From Linnemannia schmuckeri (taxonomy: Eukaryota > Mortierellomycota > Mortierellomycetes > Mortierellales > Mortierellaceae): DNA of 64,000 bases. Shown here piece after piece: positions 20,766 to 33,118 of this stretch. Position numbers and translations under genes: made by a program. The stretch covers positions 620,001 to 684,000 of the forward strand of contig JANATG010000019.1 of NCBI GenBank assembly GCA_029449235.1. Reading direction: 5' to 3'. The notes under the pieces are model-generated. The model worked only from the letters and a program-made list of their open reading frames with translations. It ran no database searches and was not told where the DNA came from. How positions within the stretch are numbered: position 1 is the stretch's first letter; each line of letters starts with the position of its first letter.

Positions 20766-22306
20766 ATGGACACGACAAAGGAGCAACAGCAGGGTCAGCC
20801 CGAGACAAACACACAGGATACCGCCCAGTCAAATTACACGCCAGGAATACCTAGTGAAATGTAATTTCGCACCCCTCTCTTCGTCCGCTCTGGGTGCGCA
20901 TATCAAAACAACGTGTCGCGGATGACAGAGAATTGAGCTGCCTCTGACCCTTTTTATCTCTCAAACTGTCAACGCTAGGTCGAGTATGGTCTCACTTTTG
21001 GCCAGCAGCGTCAATGGAATGCAAGGATCTCTTGGACACGCTTATCAGGTACCAGCAGTCAACATGTTTTTTTTTTGCTACCACTGCTAAGTTGCCTCGA
21101 ATCACAACTTTAATTAACCGGTAACATTCGCCTGGAGAATAGTCGATGGCGAACCAAGTCAAGCAGAGCATGGAGATGACCCAAACCATGAGCAAGATGA
21201 TGGAAATGTTTCTTGTCAGCAGTCTCAGTATATGTAAGGAGCAACGCCCCATCAGTTTTACCGCAACAATCTGAAGAGATCAACAGGATTGTGAGAGACC
21301 AGAAACTCATCTCGGCTTTGTATCTTGCGACTGTTATTAGCTTCCAGGATAGAGCGTGATGACAGCACTGACAAGCCAATCCTCGTCCTTGTCACGGAAA
21401 ACAAGAGCCAGTTCCCCATTCCAGGACTCTCAGGCTCGCTGCGGATAGGCAGTGACGACAACAAGGAGAAAAAGTTCAAGCGCTCAACAACTTCATTTAC
21501 AACCGTCATCTCAAAGACATACACAATGGCTAAGAGAGGAAGACAGACGGAACCGCAGGAGATGAAGCACTGTATATACCAGCAACCTGGAACGACCGGA
21601 ACGGAGGAATCACAGCCGTCATTGGATGTTCTGCTGCCAGGGATGAGATGCGTTGAAGTCATTGAGCTGAGCCTGGAGCGATTTGACGAGTGGGTGATCC
21701 TTGTGGAGGCACGATTCAAGAGTCCGGGCTCAGGCGAGGTGCTGTCAAAGAGGCACGAATGCTGCATCTACCTCATCGACCAGGTAACAATCACTTTGCA
21801 AGAGATGCGTTATCTATGGAAAAGTTGATTTTGTATCTTACACATATGGTTTTCTTGTGCTCTAGTGTTCAATCAAATGGCTCTCTGCGGACGGACGGGA
21901 AGCACCAGTAGCAGAATTGAGCCAAGACGCTAAGATGATGACAGGACCACTTCGACAGATTCTGAAGGTGCCAGTGACAGAGGGAATTAGCGTCGGGATG
22001 CGGTTCACACTCTTTCCATTTAAGGTAAAGCGACATTGGAAGGGCTGTTGGCGACCTTTTCAAATTCAAGGAGCCTCCTTGAAAGCGACGATCTAATCAA
22101 TTTCTTATCTACTTTTTCTCTTCTGCCCTGAACTCGAAAATCAGTCTGACAAGGAGATTCAGGGGCGTGTGAGCCATATCTCGGAGGACAAACAGGAGAC
22201 CAGGCTGTCACTATGGGCAGAGCAGAGCGATGCAGCGGACTCGATCATTCTGGAGCGGATTGCTATCGAGCTTGGCATTCTCGGCGAACATCCTGACTTC
22301 ATCTGA
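20766..22306 (+). CDS. Protein of unknown function
   Basis: Six exons (20766-20860, 20979-21048, 21143-21233, 21341-21783, 21866-22024, 22145-22306) join in frame to give 339 residues. The N-terminus is polar (TTKEQQQGQPETNTQDT). It is followed by a Met/Ser-rich, mildly amphipathic region (SMEMTQTMSKMMEMFLVSSL, near residues 66-85), and then a globular mixed alpha/beta part with SDDNKEKKFKRSTTSF, a CVEVIELSLERFDEWVILVE strand-rich block and a final GILGEHPDFI. I recognise no family. Exon 3 to 4 relies on an ATATGTAAGG donor and a TTATTAG acceptor; other acceptors there give stops, which supports this choice. The gene is transcribed divergently from TAF6, so it may be a general nuclear gene; that is only inference. 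Confidence 0.7.
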
Positions 22307-22712
22307 ACCCTGTACTGAAATTTCAGCGATCCCTGTCCGGATGGAGTGGATGTGCCCCTTAAAATAAATTGACCTCTGATCACCTTGGGACCGACAAACG
22401 CCCAACCAGCCAGACTCGCGTTCCTTTTTTTCTTTTTCTTTTTTTTTCTCGCGGTCATCGTTTCAGAGGTTCATCACTCTCACACTCTTCACTCTTCCTT
22501 GTACTTATTTTCCTGTTAAAGGCTCCTTCATGACCCTCGGTGCCTGTACTCTCACTAGCCAATCGTCATCGATTCATACCACCTCATAAACACCCTCTTC
22601 ACCCTTGTACTCTTGCCTTCAACATCATTCACTTCCTTATTCGTAATTACACCTTCCTGCGACTTGGCATTCGACACATTCACACAACACGAAACAAAGG
22701 ACAGAGAGCCCC
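22307..22712. other. Intergenic region and CLC leader
   Basis: AT- and CT-rich, with short T-rich runs at 22424-22449. No gene is seen; the last part is the 5' leader of the chloride channel gene. Confidence 0.4.
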
Positions 22713-25700
22713 ATGCAACAGCAGAGACCACAGGACGGCCTTCTTGGTCTGAACAGGTAAGCTGGGACTTACTTATTATACATTACCAGGATATCAAAAT
22801 CTCATGACAGTTACCCTCCACTTGAAGGTGTCCGCTCCACACTATAGGTGGCAAGATACTGACATCATTCACGATCGGCTTGGCAATTTTCATTCAAACA
22901 CCACATAGCTTCCAGAGTTTCCTCGACAGGTTCCCGGCACCACTGAACCCAGATTTGTTTAACGAGCCGACAGGATATGAAAAAGCGCTCCAGGAAGTGA
23001 AGCAATACGAAGATTTTACAACAATCGGTAAAGATGTGCAAGAGCAACTAAACCCTTACTTGTAAACTTTAGATGGAGCATGCTGAAAAAATCGACAGCT
23101 TATCTTTCGGTCCCTATTGACGCACAGTCCTATTCCCAAATTTACAACACTGACACATTGTTTGCATAATTTTGTTGGAAACACAATAGATTGGGTACAG
23201 GATGCAGTCAGGGAACGGTATCGACAAAACTCCCGGACGTCAGAGGCTGGACATTCATGGACAGCATATCTTTGGGAATCATATGAGGCTGGACAAGCAT
23301 GGCTCGTCGTTTCACTTGTCGGTACGGGAACATGACCTTTGCCAATTTCTGGGCCACGAATGTGCGTCTTCCTCGCATGACATCTTTCCAACGCACCGCT
23401 CACCCATCATGATACTCTCTACCATGTATCATTAGGAGTCGTCATTGGAATAAACGCAGCGTTTATTGCCATTTGCACAGAATGGCTCTCGGATATCAAA
23501 TTGGGACATTGTTCATACGCTTGGTGGCTGAACCAAAAGTTTTGCTGCTGGGGCGTTGAATCAGAAGGTAAATATCGTCTACGAGATGACATGTATGAAA
23601 CATTTTCTCGCCCGGCTGTGCGACGTGCTTTATTAACATTATTTTGGTGTTACTCTCATTGTAGATGGATATTGCGAACACTGGAGTGAATGGAGTGGGT
23701 TCACCCTTATCGATTACATATTTTATCTCGTCCTTGCTGTAAGTCAACAATTCTCGCCTACTTTCAATTCAGGAGTTGCTGAGCGAAAACGAAACCCTTA
23801 CATTACCCGACCTTTATCTTCCATTTTGTCAACTTTAGACATCATTCGCGGCTTCAGCAGCATTCTTAGTCAAACGGTACGCACCCTACGCAGCAGGATC
23901 AGGAATTTCGGAAATCAAGTGCATTCTAGGTAACGGTTGGCTAATTGACAGTTCTATGCAATCCATGGAGATTTTCAATCATTAAATGAATAAGCTGGAC
24001 TAACAGGAGTTTTATATTCTCCGCATGCGCAACTTTAGCTGGATTTATCATGAAGGGTTACCTGGGAGGCTGGACATTAATCATCAAAAGTTTGGGACTC
24101 GCTATGTCAGTCGCAGCCAACTTGAGTGTTGGGAAAGAAGGACCCTCGATCCATATCGCTTGCTGTGCAGGACATGTCGTCTCGAGATTGTTTCCAAAAT
24201 ATCAAAGAAGTCGTGCAAAGTCCAGGGAGATCATCTCTGCTTCCGCAGCCGCAGGTGTTGCTGTTGCTTTCGGAGCACCAATTGGCGGTGTCTTGTTTTC
24301 CTTTGAGGTGTGTTTTTTCTTCCAATTGTTTTCGGAACAACTATGACATGAGCGAGCGTTCAGATGAAATCTAACATTAGCTCACATGACGCTTTGAAAT
24401 ATTCATAGGAAATGAGCAACCACTTCCCAGCCAAGACAATGTGGAGAAGTTTCTTTTGTGCGCTGGTTGCGACAGTAACTCTGCAGACCATGAACCCTTA
24501 TCGTACAGGAAAGCTCGTCATGTTCCAGGTTTCGTATGACCGCGATTGGCACTTTTTCGAGATGATCTTTTTCGTCTTGCTCGGCATTTTCGGAGTAAGT
24601 CATGTGTCAATAGTGCTTGGAGACAATCTCACAATCATATCTTGACCTTCACTGACACATGCCTACGTTTATATCTGAAAAAATAGGGCTTGTACGGGAC
24701 GTTGATTATTAAGTACAACCTCAAGGTTCAGCATGTCAGGAAGAAGTATCTGGCTGACTATGGAGTGATTGAGGCTGCCACCCTCGCCTTCTTCACCGCC
24801 ACCTTTGCCTACTGGAACATCTTTATGAAGATCGACATGGCCGAATCGATGAGCATTCTTTTCCGCGAGTGCGAGGGATCAGAGGATTACATGGGGCTCT
24901 GTAAACCGGAGAACACGTGGAAGATGGTTGCCCTCTTGTTCTTTGCCTTGATCATGCGGTTTGCGACATGCACCATCTCCTACGGTGCCAAGGTCCCTGC
25001 AGGAATTTTCGTTCCCTCCATGGCTATCGGAGCACTCTTTGGACGCATGGTCGGATTGATTGTAAGAGCTGCCCAAGCTGCTTACCCAGGATTCGTCTTG
25101 TTCTCGAGCTGCAAACCAGATGTCCCTTGCATCACGCCAGGAACTTATGCCTTTCTGGGCGCAGCGGCGGCTCTAGGTGGCGTCATGCGATTGACTGTGT
25201 GTGTCGTGGTCATCATGTTTGAATTGACGGGTGCGCTGAATTACATCCTGCCGACCATGATCACTCTGATGGTCACCAAGACTGTAGGCGACTACTTTGG
25301 ACGTGGCGGAATTGCGGATCGATACATTCGTCTGAACGGATATCCATTCCTGGACAAGGAGGAGCACAGCTTTGGAATCGCTGTCTCGCAGGTAATGAAG
25401 AAGGATGTCACTATTCTACCGGCCTCAGGAACCCGTCTGGACCGCGTTGAGCGTCTTTTGGCGGACACTAACTATCAAGGATTCCCAGTCGTCGAAGACT
25501 CTACTTCAAGGACACTGATCGGATACATTGGACGATCTGAGCTGCGCTACGTGATCGACAAGGCCAAGCGGGCGCGGAATGTCTCGCCGATGGCTCACTG
25601 TTTCTTCAGGCCTGGAAGCATGGAGTCTCGGCAGCATATGGACCAGAGCGGCGTCAGCACTATGGGAGGACTGGATCAAGGGCTGCGACGAGGCTCAATG

Positions 25701-26453
25701 GGAGGCGACTTTGGAGCAGGCGCGACCCCTTCAGCGTCTTTGGGTGGAGCAAGTAGGGGCGAGAATGAGACCAATTATGTTGACTTTGGACCATTCATTG
25801 ACCAGACACCGATTGCAGTGCACCCTAAACTGCCTCTGGAGACCGTTATGGAGTTCTTCAAGAAGATGGGACCCCGAGTCATCTTGATTGAGCACCAGGG
25901 CAAGCTGGTCGGACTGATTACGATCAAGGACTTGCTCAAGTACATTACCAGGACAGAGGCGCTTGATGAGGAAGAGGATGAGGTTGAGGTTCCTGGGGGG
26001 CCATTTGGGCACATCCGTCGAGAGTCGGATTCTTCTATCCGCCAGTGGTGGTCGTCACCTAGTCAGCGGAGACATTCTCAGCAGCCGCATCAGCAAGGCG
26101 GGTCCAACGGTTTCCATCACGGTAACGGAAATGGATTCTCGAGCAGTAGGGCGAACCATGGATCACCGCCTGTTTCGTCGTCTGGATACGGACAGAATGG
26201 AGCTGGACAGTACACACCAAGGACGTCAATCCCGCGCGCAGGGCGGAGTTCGAGTGTTGGAGGGATGACGATGGCCAGCTCGATAGGATCGTTCAGAGAT
26301 CGGATTGAGCTCACGGAGGTTGAAGGTGATGACGAGCATGAGAATGTTCTGTTTGACCGCGGCGTGTACATGGATGGTACTGGAAGTGATGATGAGCCCG
26401 AGGATCAGGATGAAGGTGAGGTGCAATTGCCCAGGCACGGTGGACACAAATGA
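22713..26453 (+). CDS. CLC-family chloride channel / Cl-/H+ transporter
   Basis: Voltage-gated chloride channel family protein, probably intracellular or plasma membrane, with about 964 residues. Nine exons: 22713-22756, 22828-23027, 23190-23321, 23436-23567, 23665-23738, 23839-23929, 24039-24307, 24409-24594 and 24687-26453. Family landmarks in order are YEDFTTIDWVQDAVRERYRQ, GSGISEIKCILAGF (canonical GSGIPE with Ser for Pro), GKEGPSIHIACC (gating Glu, about residue 258) and PAGIFVPSMAIGALFGR. Two CBS domains follow (about 612-672, VMKKDVTILPASGTRLDRVE; about 750-795, TPIAVHPKLPLE and KLVGLITIKDLLKYI), then a low-complexity Ser/Gly/His tail. The first intron acceptor (22827) was chosen because it alone restores the frame; the N-terminal 20 residues are therefore the least certain part. 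Whether it is a channel or an exchanger cannot be read from this. Confidence 0.92.
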
Positions 26454-26618
26454 ACCGAGAGTAAATAAAAATCTCTTGAGTGGAAGGGACGCATGTTACC
26501 ACAATCGAGAGGACGGTTAGGGATTCTTTACGCGTTATGTGCTTTGATTGCGAAGTCGACGTGATTTTTTTTTTAAGTGTGTAATGGTATTGGTGCAGGA
26601 ATTACGCAACTTTTGATA

Positions 26619-26621
<3 letters not shown>

Positions 26622-26650
<29 letters not shown>
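26622..26650. repeat. Poly(T) homopolymer
   Basis: Run of 29 T, shortly downstream of the CLC gene's 3' end. Confidence 0.95.
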
Positions 26651-26653
<3 letters not shown>

Positions 26654-26857
26654 ATTAATGTAAAAAATTGAGGACAGGACCGATGAAACGACGAAGGATC
26701 GGCGCCTAGACCAAAATAGATCCCTGAGCATCCAATGTATTGAGAAAAGCGCCCAGGATGGCATTTTATTAGCGAGTTAAAGTATTCGTTGACAGACCGC
26801 GAAGCCTGCGGATGTCTAAAGTTCATAGTCTGACTCTCCTATTTCATGACGATAAAC

Positions 26858-27044
26858 ACCCGCCTCCATACCATCCTCCTCCATTGCAAGTGATAGACAG
26901 GAAGCGATCGTAGCGCGCTTTTTTTTTTTTGTTCACCGGTACTGGGATGGCATAGACTTTGTTCATATTCACCTGCACTTTCGCTGTTGCTGAAAGAAGG
27001 GCTAAGAGAAACGAGGGTGCTTTGATTGGTTTCCTGTATGCCAT
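26858..27044 (-). pseudogene. Possible remnant of a small secreted protein
   Basis: A minus-strand frame begins MAYRKPIKAPSFLLALLSAT, which could be a signal peptide, and ends with CNGGGWYGGGCLSS before a stop. The G-G-x-C ending loosely recalls the GNWDGGSC block of the cysteine-rich family at 12.6-17.7 kb. An A-rich run interrupts the middle (VNKKKKARYDR). It may be a decayed gene, a genuine tiny gene or chance. Low confidence. Confidence 0.25.
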
Positions 27045-27215
27045 ACTAAAGACATACATTACATCGTGGGATCTTGCCAGGCCATAGTATTCCTTTTGAG
27101 AGTTCAGAGCTGATATGAAGTATGTATCTCAAGTACAAGCGCACAACCGAGAACAACTTACTAGACAGTTTATGATGTGCAAATCGGTACAAATCTTGCT
27201 GACTCAGGGCTGGCA

Positions 27216-27373
27216 AATACGACTAAGGCGAGACCTCCACCGCCAAAGATTCAAGGGTCTTATACTGCAAGGAGCCGTCGTACACCATGTGGCATTCAAG
27301 AATAAGCCAGTAGGACATGCAGACAACATCCTCGTTATCATCGATATAGTTATCGGCGGCCGAGGCGCTGCAG
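27216..27373 (-). pseudogene. Possible exon remnant with conserved-looking Cys
   Basis: After a CAATATTAG acceptor the minus strand reads about 50 codons, including SAADNYIDDNEDVVCMSYW and LECHMVYDGSLQYKTLE, to a TAG stop. The composition looks coding, but I find no start codon or clear upstream exon. It could be the 3' exon of a decayed secreted protein gene. Confidence 0.25.
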
Positions 27374-27852
27374 ACTAATATTGAGAGTTAGCCTCAAACA
27401 AAAAAGAAGCGCGAAACTATTTTTTGTGCTCGAATCTCACATGCATTTGTAAGCTTCCTTCACTTTCTTATGGAATGAGCAACTTTGAAAAACCTTGTTC
27501 ACCTGATTTCCTGAACTCCCTTTTTTTAAACTGAGCCCTAAGACAACAGATTTTTCATTTCTAAGGACAGGGCGGCTGAGGATGGCTTTTAAACATAATA
27601 GCTTTATGGTGTCGTTCGAAAAAAAATTCCTATTTTAGTATTGACGGCCGAAAATCTTCCAAACAGATGGGAACTTGGGACAATTGCTGAGAATCTCAGG
27701 CTGATTTTTTTGCAGGATGTCGACGATCGGACTCCGTTTTCTATATTTCATTGGAATCATACGAGGGCGTCCATAAAAGCGGCTCCCTTTAGTCTAGTTC
27801 AGATACAATCGAAGCTAAATTTCTCTCTACGTCGACGAGACACATTCCACGC

Positions 27853-27853
<1 letters not shown>

Positions 27854-27884
<31 letters not shown>
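27854..27884. repeat. Poly(A) homopolymer
   Basis: Run of 31 A, preceded by CACGCC. Confidence 0.95.
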
Positions 27885-27886
<2 letters not shown>

Positions 27887-28962
27887 TAACATGGGAACAA
27901 AGAAAGTTCAGTTGTGAGTCAATGGATGAGAGAAGAGGAGTTGACGTGAAAAAGGTAAAGATGTGAGGATGTGGGAAAAAGAGAAAGAGAGAAAAATGAT
28001 GGCGATCATGCGACGAAATTTATTCCCTTGAGCGGATGAGGGAGGGAAAGCTTGGCGAAAAAGGTCTGCGTTATTGATCAAAATTCGCGAAGGAAGCAAG
28101 GAAAAGGAGCGCCCTCGCACCTTGTTCTCTGATCGCTGCGGAGGTTTGGCTGATGTCGAACAAAGCGATTTCAACACCGAGGACCTAAGGGCGAAGCGCA
28201 ACATTAACTCGAGCAAGGCAGTCGTAAATGATTGACCACTCGCTGTTAAATCATTGGCCATGACGCGTCTTGTTCTTTGATTAAAAAGTTGCATTCAGAA
28301 AACGCGCTGAATCCGAAGAGTGAGGGTAGGAGACACGCAAGGGGTTAATCTCAGCTGTTAATTTCTGCGGAGAAGCAAGAAAAAGTCATGGACCGTTTGT
28401 GGAATGATATGGTAGAAAAAACAACAATAATGATGTCTCCAGACCTTCAAGCGACAATATGTGTGTGAGCATGGGTGAGAGAAAGAAAGAAGTAAGGATG
28501 GGCTTGAAGACACCTGCATGGCTTTGAGATGTTTGTACCCTTTCAAAACACGAATACTAGATACGTAGGTTGCGTGTCTCTTACGCGTTATCAACGCGTT
28601 ACAGGAAATACTTGTAATACGCCCGCTCAGGCAGTATCATGCCCAGTAATTTTGTGCCACCTAGCATATCGTCAAGAAAAATTCTCTATAAGCTGGGGTA
28701 ATTTGTACCCGATACTCGGCGATATATTCTCCGAGTCTGAACTCGAGGATTCTGAAAGAGAGAAAAGAGCGGTAGTAATGTCAAAAAAAGAGAGGCCGCC
28801 TTTTCGTTTTGTCTTCTCGACCGCCAATTATGGCGAAAAGTCTCCAGTCATAGCTCTCATCGAAGCTACAACATTATATCAATACTTTCCTTGCAGCCTG
28901 AAGAAAGAAAGATATCTTCGAAGTCTGTGTATTACCTTGAAATCAGACTCCGAAATATAGAG

Positions 28963-29139
28963 AAGCAGAAAACCCTCACTCGCATCCGTCACCACCGCCA
29001 CTCCCTTACTTGAACCCGAAAGTGCTGCCTCTGCCTTCGCGGACGCCGCCGCACTCGCCTCCACCAACAAGAACAATGATGATGTCGTTTTGATCCGCCG
29101 CCTCATCAAAGTTCTTCAGGCGTACTGGCCGAAAAATTA
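28963..29139 (+). other. Possible orphan exon or gene tail
   Basis: After an AATATAG acceptor-like site the plus strand reads an open frame with the C/G-ending codon choice of real genes here: LLEPESAASAFADAAALAS, then NDDVVLIRRLIKVLQAYWPK and a TAG stop. No convincing upstream exon was found, so it may be a gene fragment. It could also be chance. Confidence 0.25.
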
Positions 29140-32100
29140 GAGGGGATTTTTGAAGCAGGAGAACTCCAACGTCCAAAAGAAGGGTTCTAGGAAACACTAC
29201 TCCTTCACCCTATTTGCTTTTCTCCATTTTCCTTCCTCACCCTCCTCTGCCGTTCTCCTCCATCCTTCAATGGGGATGTTCGAGTCCCAAGACTTTTTTT
29301 TTTTGTTACACGAACACTTTTTTTTTTTTTTTTTTTTTTTGAATTCGTCTCAGTTTTTGAAACGAGCTTGATTTGCCTCTAGTTCGACGGAGACTATAAC
29401 AATAACAATGCAGACATTTTTTTTTCTTGCGTCGATGATGTATGTTTGATGAAAAAGGAGGGATAATGAGAGATCGCGTAAAATGTAAAATGTGTGCCGC
29501 GCACAGGATAAGAATGTGCTTGTGGGTGGGATGAAGAAATAGAGGAAGAGGGATAAGAAATGTTCCTCAATCTTCACATCATATCCGGTCTCTGGTTTCG
29601 GTGAGGTACCAATCAACTATTGCCTTGTCATTACGCTGAAGAGGCAGTGTAAAAAAGGGTGGCCCGTGACCTTCGCCTGGCTCCACCGTTTTCTCGATAG
29701 TTTTGCATTCTGGTGGCTTTTTGTTTCAAGAGGCTAAGAGTCGATACTATTGCCAAATTAGTTTAGCGTATTAAAGGGTATCTCTGGTTCAGAAGGAAAA
29801 GAAGACGAAAGACAAGAAATATGCGTGCTAGTGGAAGGAGAGACAGATCCCAATGGACCACTCTTACCCTTGTTAAAGGTAGCCAATGTATTATCCCTCA
29901 TCCTTTCCTTTACCCCTGTTTTGTTTTTCAAACTAGTGATGTTAGGATGTGTTAGTGGTATCCATTTCGTTATCTTTTCCCTTGCACTGTTTGTGAGTGG
30001 TGGACATGAAAAAGACGAACGACGAGTCGGAAATGACAAAACCTCGGTTTTCTATCTAGACGTCTCTTTTTTTCCCTTTGAACAAAGTGAACATCATTTT
30101 GAAAGTGTGGGAATGATACTGCTCTTTTGTTTTTGGGTGGTAAAGAGTAGAAAAGGACAAGAGGAATGAAAGGACAGGAGGTTTCTTCGTCTACGTTGCA
30201 CAGTTTGCATGGCGAAAAAGTGCAAGCACAAAAATAGAACCATTGACAATATGTGTCCATCCCTACGCGATATTCCAAAAGAAAAAGGTAAACGATGCAT
30301 GATCCTGATTGCTTGACATTGTTTTGTGCTCGGCCGTTTTATTTCTGAGTTTTTTTTCGCCTGAAAACCATTGCGCCCTTTGTCCTTCTGCTTTTCCCCT
30401 TCTCCCTCCCTCCTTGAAGAAAAAAAAGAGAATGGTCACGTTGTCGAAAAGGAGAAAGGAAAGCGAAAGAAAGGAAAATAAAGGAGAAGGTCTTCTGGGC
30501 CGTAAGAAGATGACATCGGAGAGAAAAGAGGGGAAAGGTTTCTTTGTCTCCTTTTTTTTCTTTATTCCTTTTGCAAATGAAGCGGTACAGTACTTTACAG
30601 CCTTCGGGTGTTTGGGTTTGTAGAGTGAAGGTCTTCTTTTGTCCGACCCCATTTTGACACACCCAGGCCCTTGGAAAATTGGAAGGAACTTGATTGTGGA
30701 AAAGGAAAGCGGAAAGGGCGGGGTTATTTATTCCCTATGAAATGGTTCGTGGTCGCTCCTCTGTCCGCATTTGTTTTTAATTGCATTCGGAATGAAGAGA
30801 GAGAGGGAGCGAAAAAAGCGACCTGGATGTGGTATGGCAGAAAACTGGTTAGCGAAGGTTATATTTCATGACCGAGAGTTTTTCTGAAGGCGAGCGGATG
30901 AATAAATGTAGGGAAAGAGGAAAATGAAGAATTGCTTGAGAGGCGTCGGGCCACTGCCAAACGAATTCTAGAGAGTTCTATCCCTACCAGTGTGCCGACA
31001 AGTCATCCTCTGTGGACAATGAACTTTATTATTTTCTATTTGCCCAATGCTCCTTTTCATTCATCATCCTCCTTTATGTTACTGAGCACATAGAACTATC
31101 ATGAGCTTGCTTTCATAGCCCTACCTCTGCCCCCAACAAAATAAATAGTAACACCGGTTCATTGGCGAGCAGGCGAGTGGTACCCAAATGAACAAGTGTT
31201 ATCCAATGAGTTAAAGGGGTGATTTGGTTTCGTTCAGCCCCCCTCTCAGTCCTGCCAACGCGCCATATTTTTTTTATATCCAGGACCATGGCTTGGGCAT
31301 GCAAACACACCTTTCGAATCGATTTTATCCTCTGTGGTCAGGGACCCGAATGCGATTCGCTGATAAATTAGCGCCCTTTTTTTTTTTTCTTCTTTTTTTC
31401 TCTTCCTCTCCTCTAAAACCCCTCCTTTCATCTTTCACTTCTCTCGCCTTCCAGTCTCATTCTTTCCCTTCATTCACTCATTTAGGCCACTCCTATCCAA
31501 ATTATCTTTTTCAACCGTCTGACTTTCTCATTTCTTACTTCAAACTCTTGTTCCTGAACACCAGTTCTTTGCTCCCTCAAACCCTTTCATCCTCGCCTCT
31601 CTCTCCCTCTCTCTCCCTCTCCCTCTCTCTGTTTCTCTCTCTCTCTGTTTCTCTCTCTCTGTTTCGCTCTCTCTCTCTTTCTCTCAATCGTATCTCATCT
31701 CTCTTCGTCTTCACAAAAGTCTCTTAATTAACTTTTCTCAATCGGCACGCCCGCAAGAGCAATATCGTCTCAACTCTTCTCTCCTTAAACTTAACTCTCC
31801 ATCAACTGTCGACAATCATGCTCCTTTCGCCACTCTCCACAAGCAACCCACCATTGTCGCTGCCAGGTAAAGATACTGCCTTTGCCTGGTGTAGAACATT
31901 GCAACTTGGAAATGAATTGAGCACACTGGACGGCCTGAACCAGGAGAGGAGACAGAGTGAGAGAAAAGAAAAAGGACACGGAGAGAAGGAAAACCCGCTT
32001 GTGAGGGATTTTGATTCTCTATCATGATTGTATTTACGACTCGCGCTAGTTTCTTAGGATGCATTGGTTGGACATGGGCTCATTTTTTTATCGTATCTTG

Positions 32101-33118
32101 ATACACCACCACCATGGCGCACAGAAGCAAAAACAACAAATAACAAACAGCAGCTATATAAAACACGATCCATCGCGTGGTGTCTGACAGCATGCAGTTC
32201 CTCAGTAATGATTTACTTTTGCTGCGACAAAGAAGAAGATCAGCACAAGGAGAAGAGAGAATGCATAAAGGGTTAAGTAAAGGAAGGAAGGGAGGGAGGG
32301 AATGACCATGTTTCTAGAGTCGATGAGTACCACCCATCCTTCGACTCATTGACTCTTCTAGCCATGCCATCGATGGCTAACCATATACGACTAGCGAGAA
32401 ATTTGAACACTCATTGGGCGCAAATTTGATACAGGGTATCACCAGGGGCTTTGGGCAATAATGACATCATCTTGGGGATGCAACTTTGCATCAGGCTGGG
32501 ACACGCTGAAGAAAAGGAAATTGCAGGCGGGCAAAGAGCAAAAAAAAAAAAAAAATGACTGTGGGATTACAGGTGGGAAGAAAAAAAAAAAGAGGTGGGT
32601 ACCTGGGGAGCTGTAGGGAGTATTACCATCTATTGGCAGAATAGTAGCACAGCGCTGCTTTTCACTTTTAGTATTTTATGGTTTATTCCCACAGTCCAGT
32701 CCAGTCCAGCCCAGTCCAGCCCAGACCCCACCATCATCATTTACCCTCTCCATTTCCCCACCCGCCTGCAACGGTTATCGTGCTTCTGGTTTCTGTCTGT
32801 GTGTGTTTCCAAGAAAGGAGATACAATTCGAATAATTCGGAGGATCATCGATCCCTTATTTGTCTGTATTTGATTTGTTTCCCACTGGGAACAACGAATC
32901 ATCGATGCGTCTTTCAACTGTCACTGACACCGCCTCTCTCATTCTTTTCCCGTCCCACTCTTTTGGTGATACGTCTGCACACTTTCATCCTCCTCTTCTC
33001 TCTTCCTTCTTTTCTTTTTCTCTCTCCTGCACACTTCTTTCCTTCCTCCCTCTATCCTATCACTCCACATTTTCCTCTCTTCCTACCATTATTTCTCTGC
33101 TGCTACCTGTTTCCAAAC

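Larger units (their letters stand above)
26454..33118. other. Gene-poor region with homopolymers and possible gene remnants
   Basis: About 6.7 kb without a gene I can support. It contains T and A homopolymers, CT-rich blocks (31.4-31.7 kb), a CAGTCCAGTCCAGCC tandem stretch near 32695-32727 and a TATA-like CTATATAAAAC near 32153. The many open frames are low-complexity. Three short stretches have some coding character and are listed separately. Confidence 0.5.

Noticed and set aside
28529..28960. 143-codon plus-strand frame
   Set aside because: No signal peptide, domain, intron structure or codon preference like the real genes; probably chance.
31590..32027. Small gene starting at 31818 after a CT-rich leader
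   Set aside because: The ATG and a nearby GTAAAG donor look plausible, but no second exon keeping a sensible frame was found.
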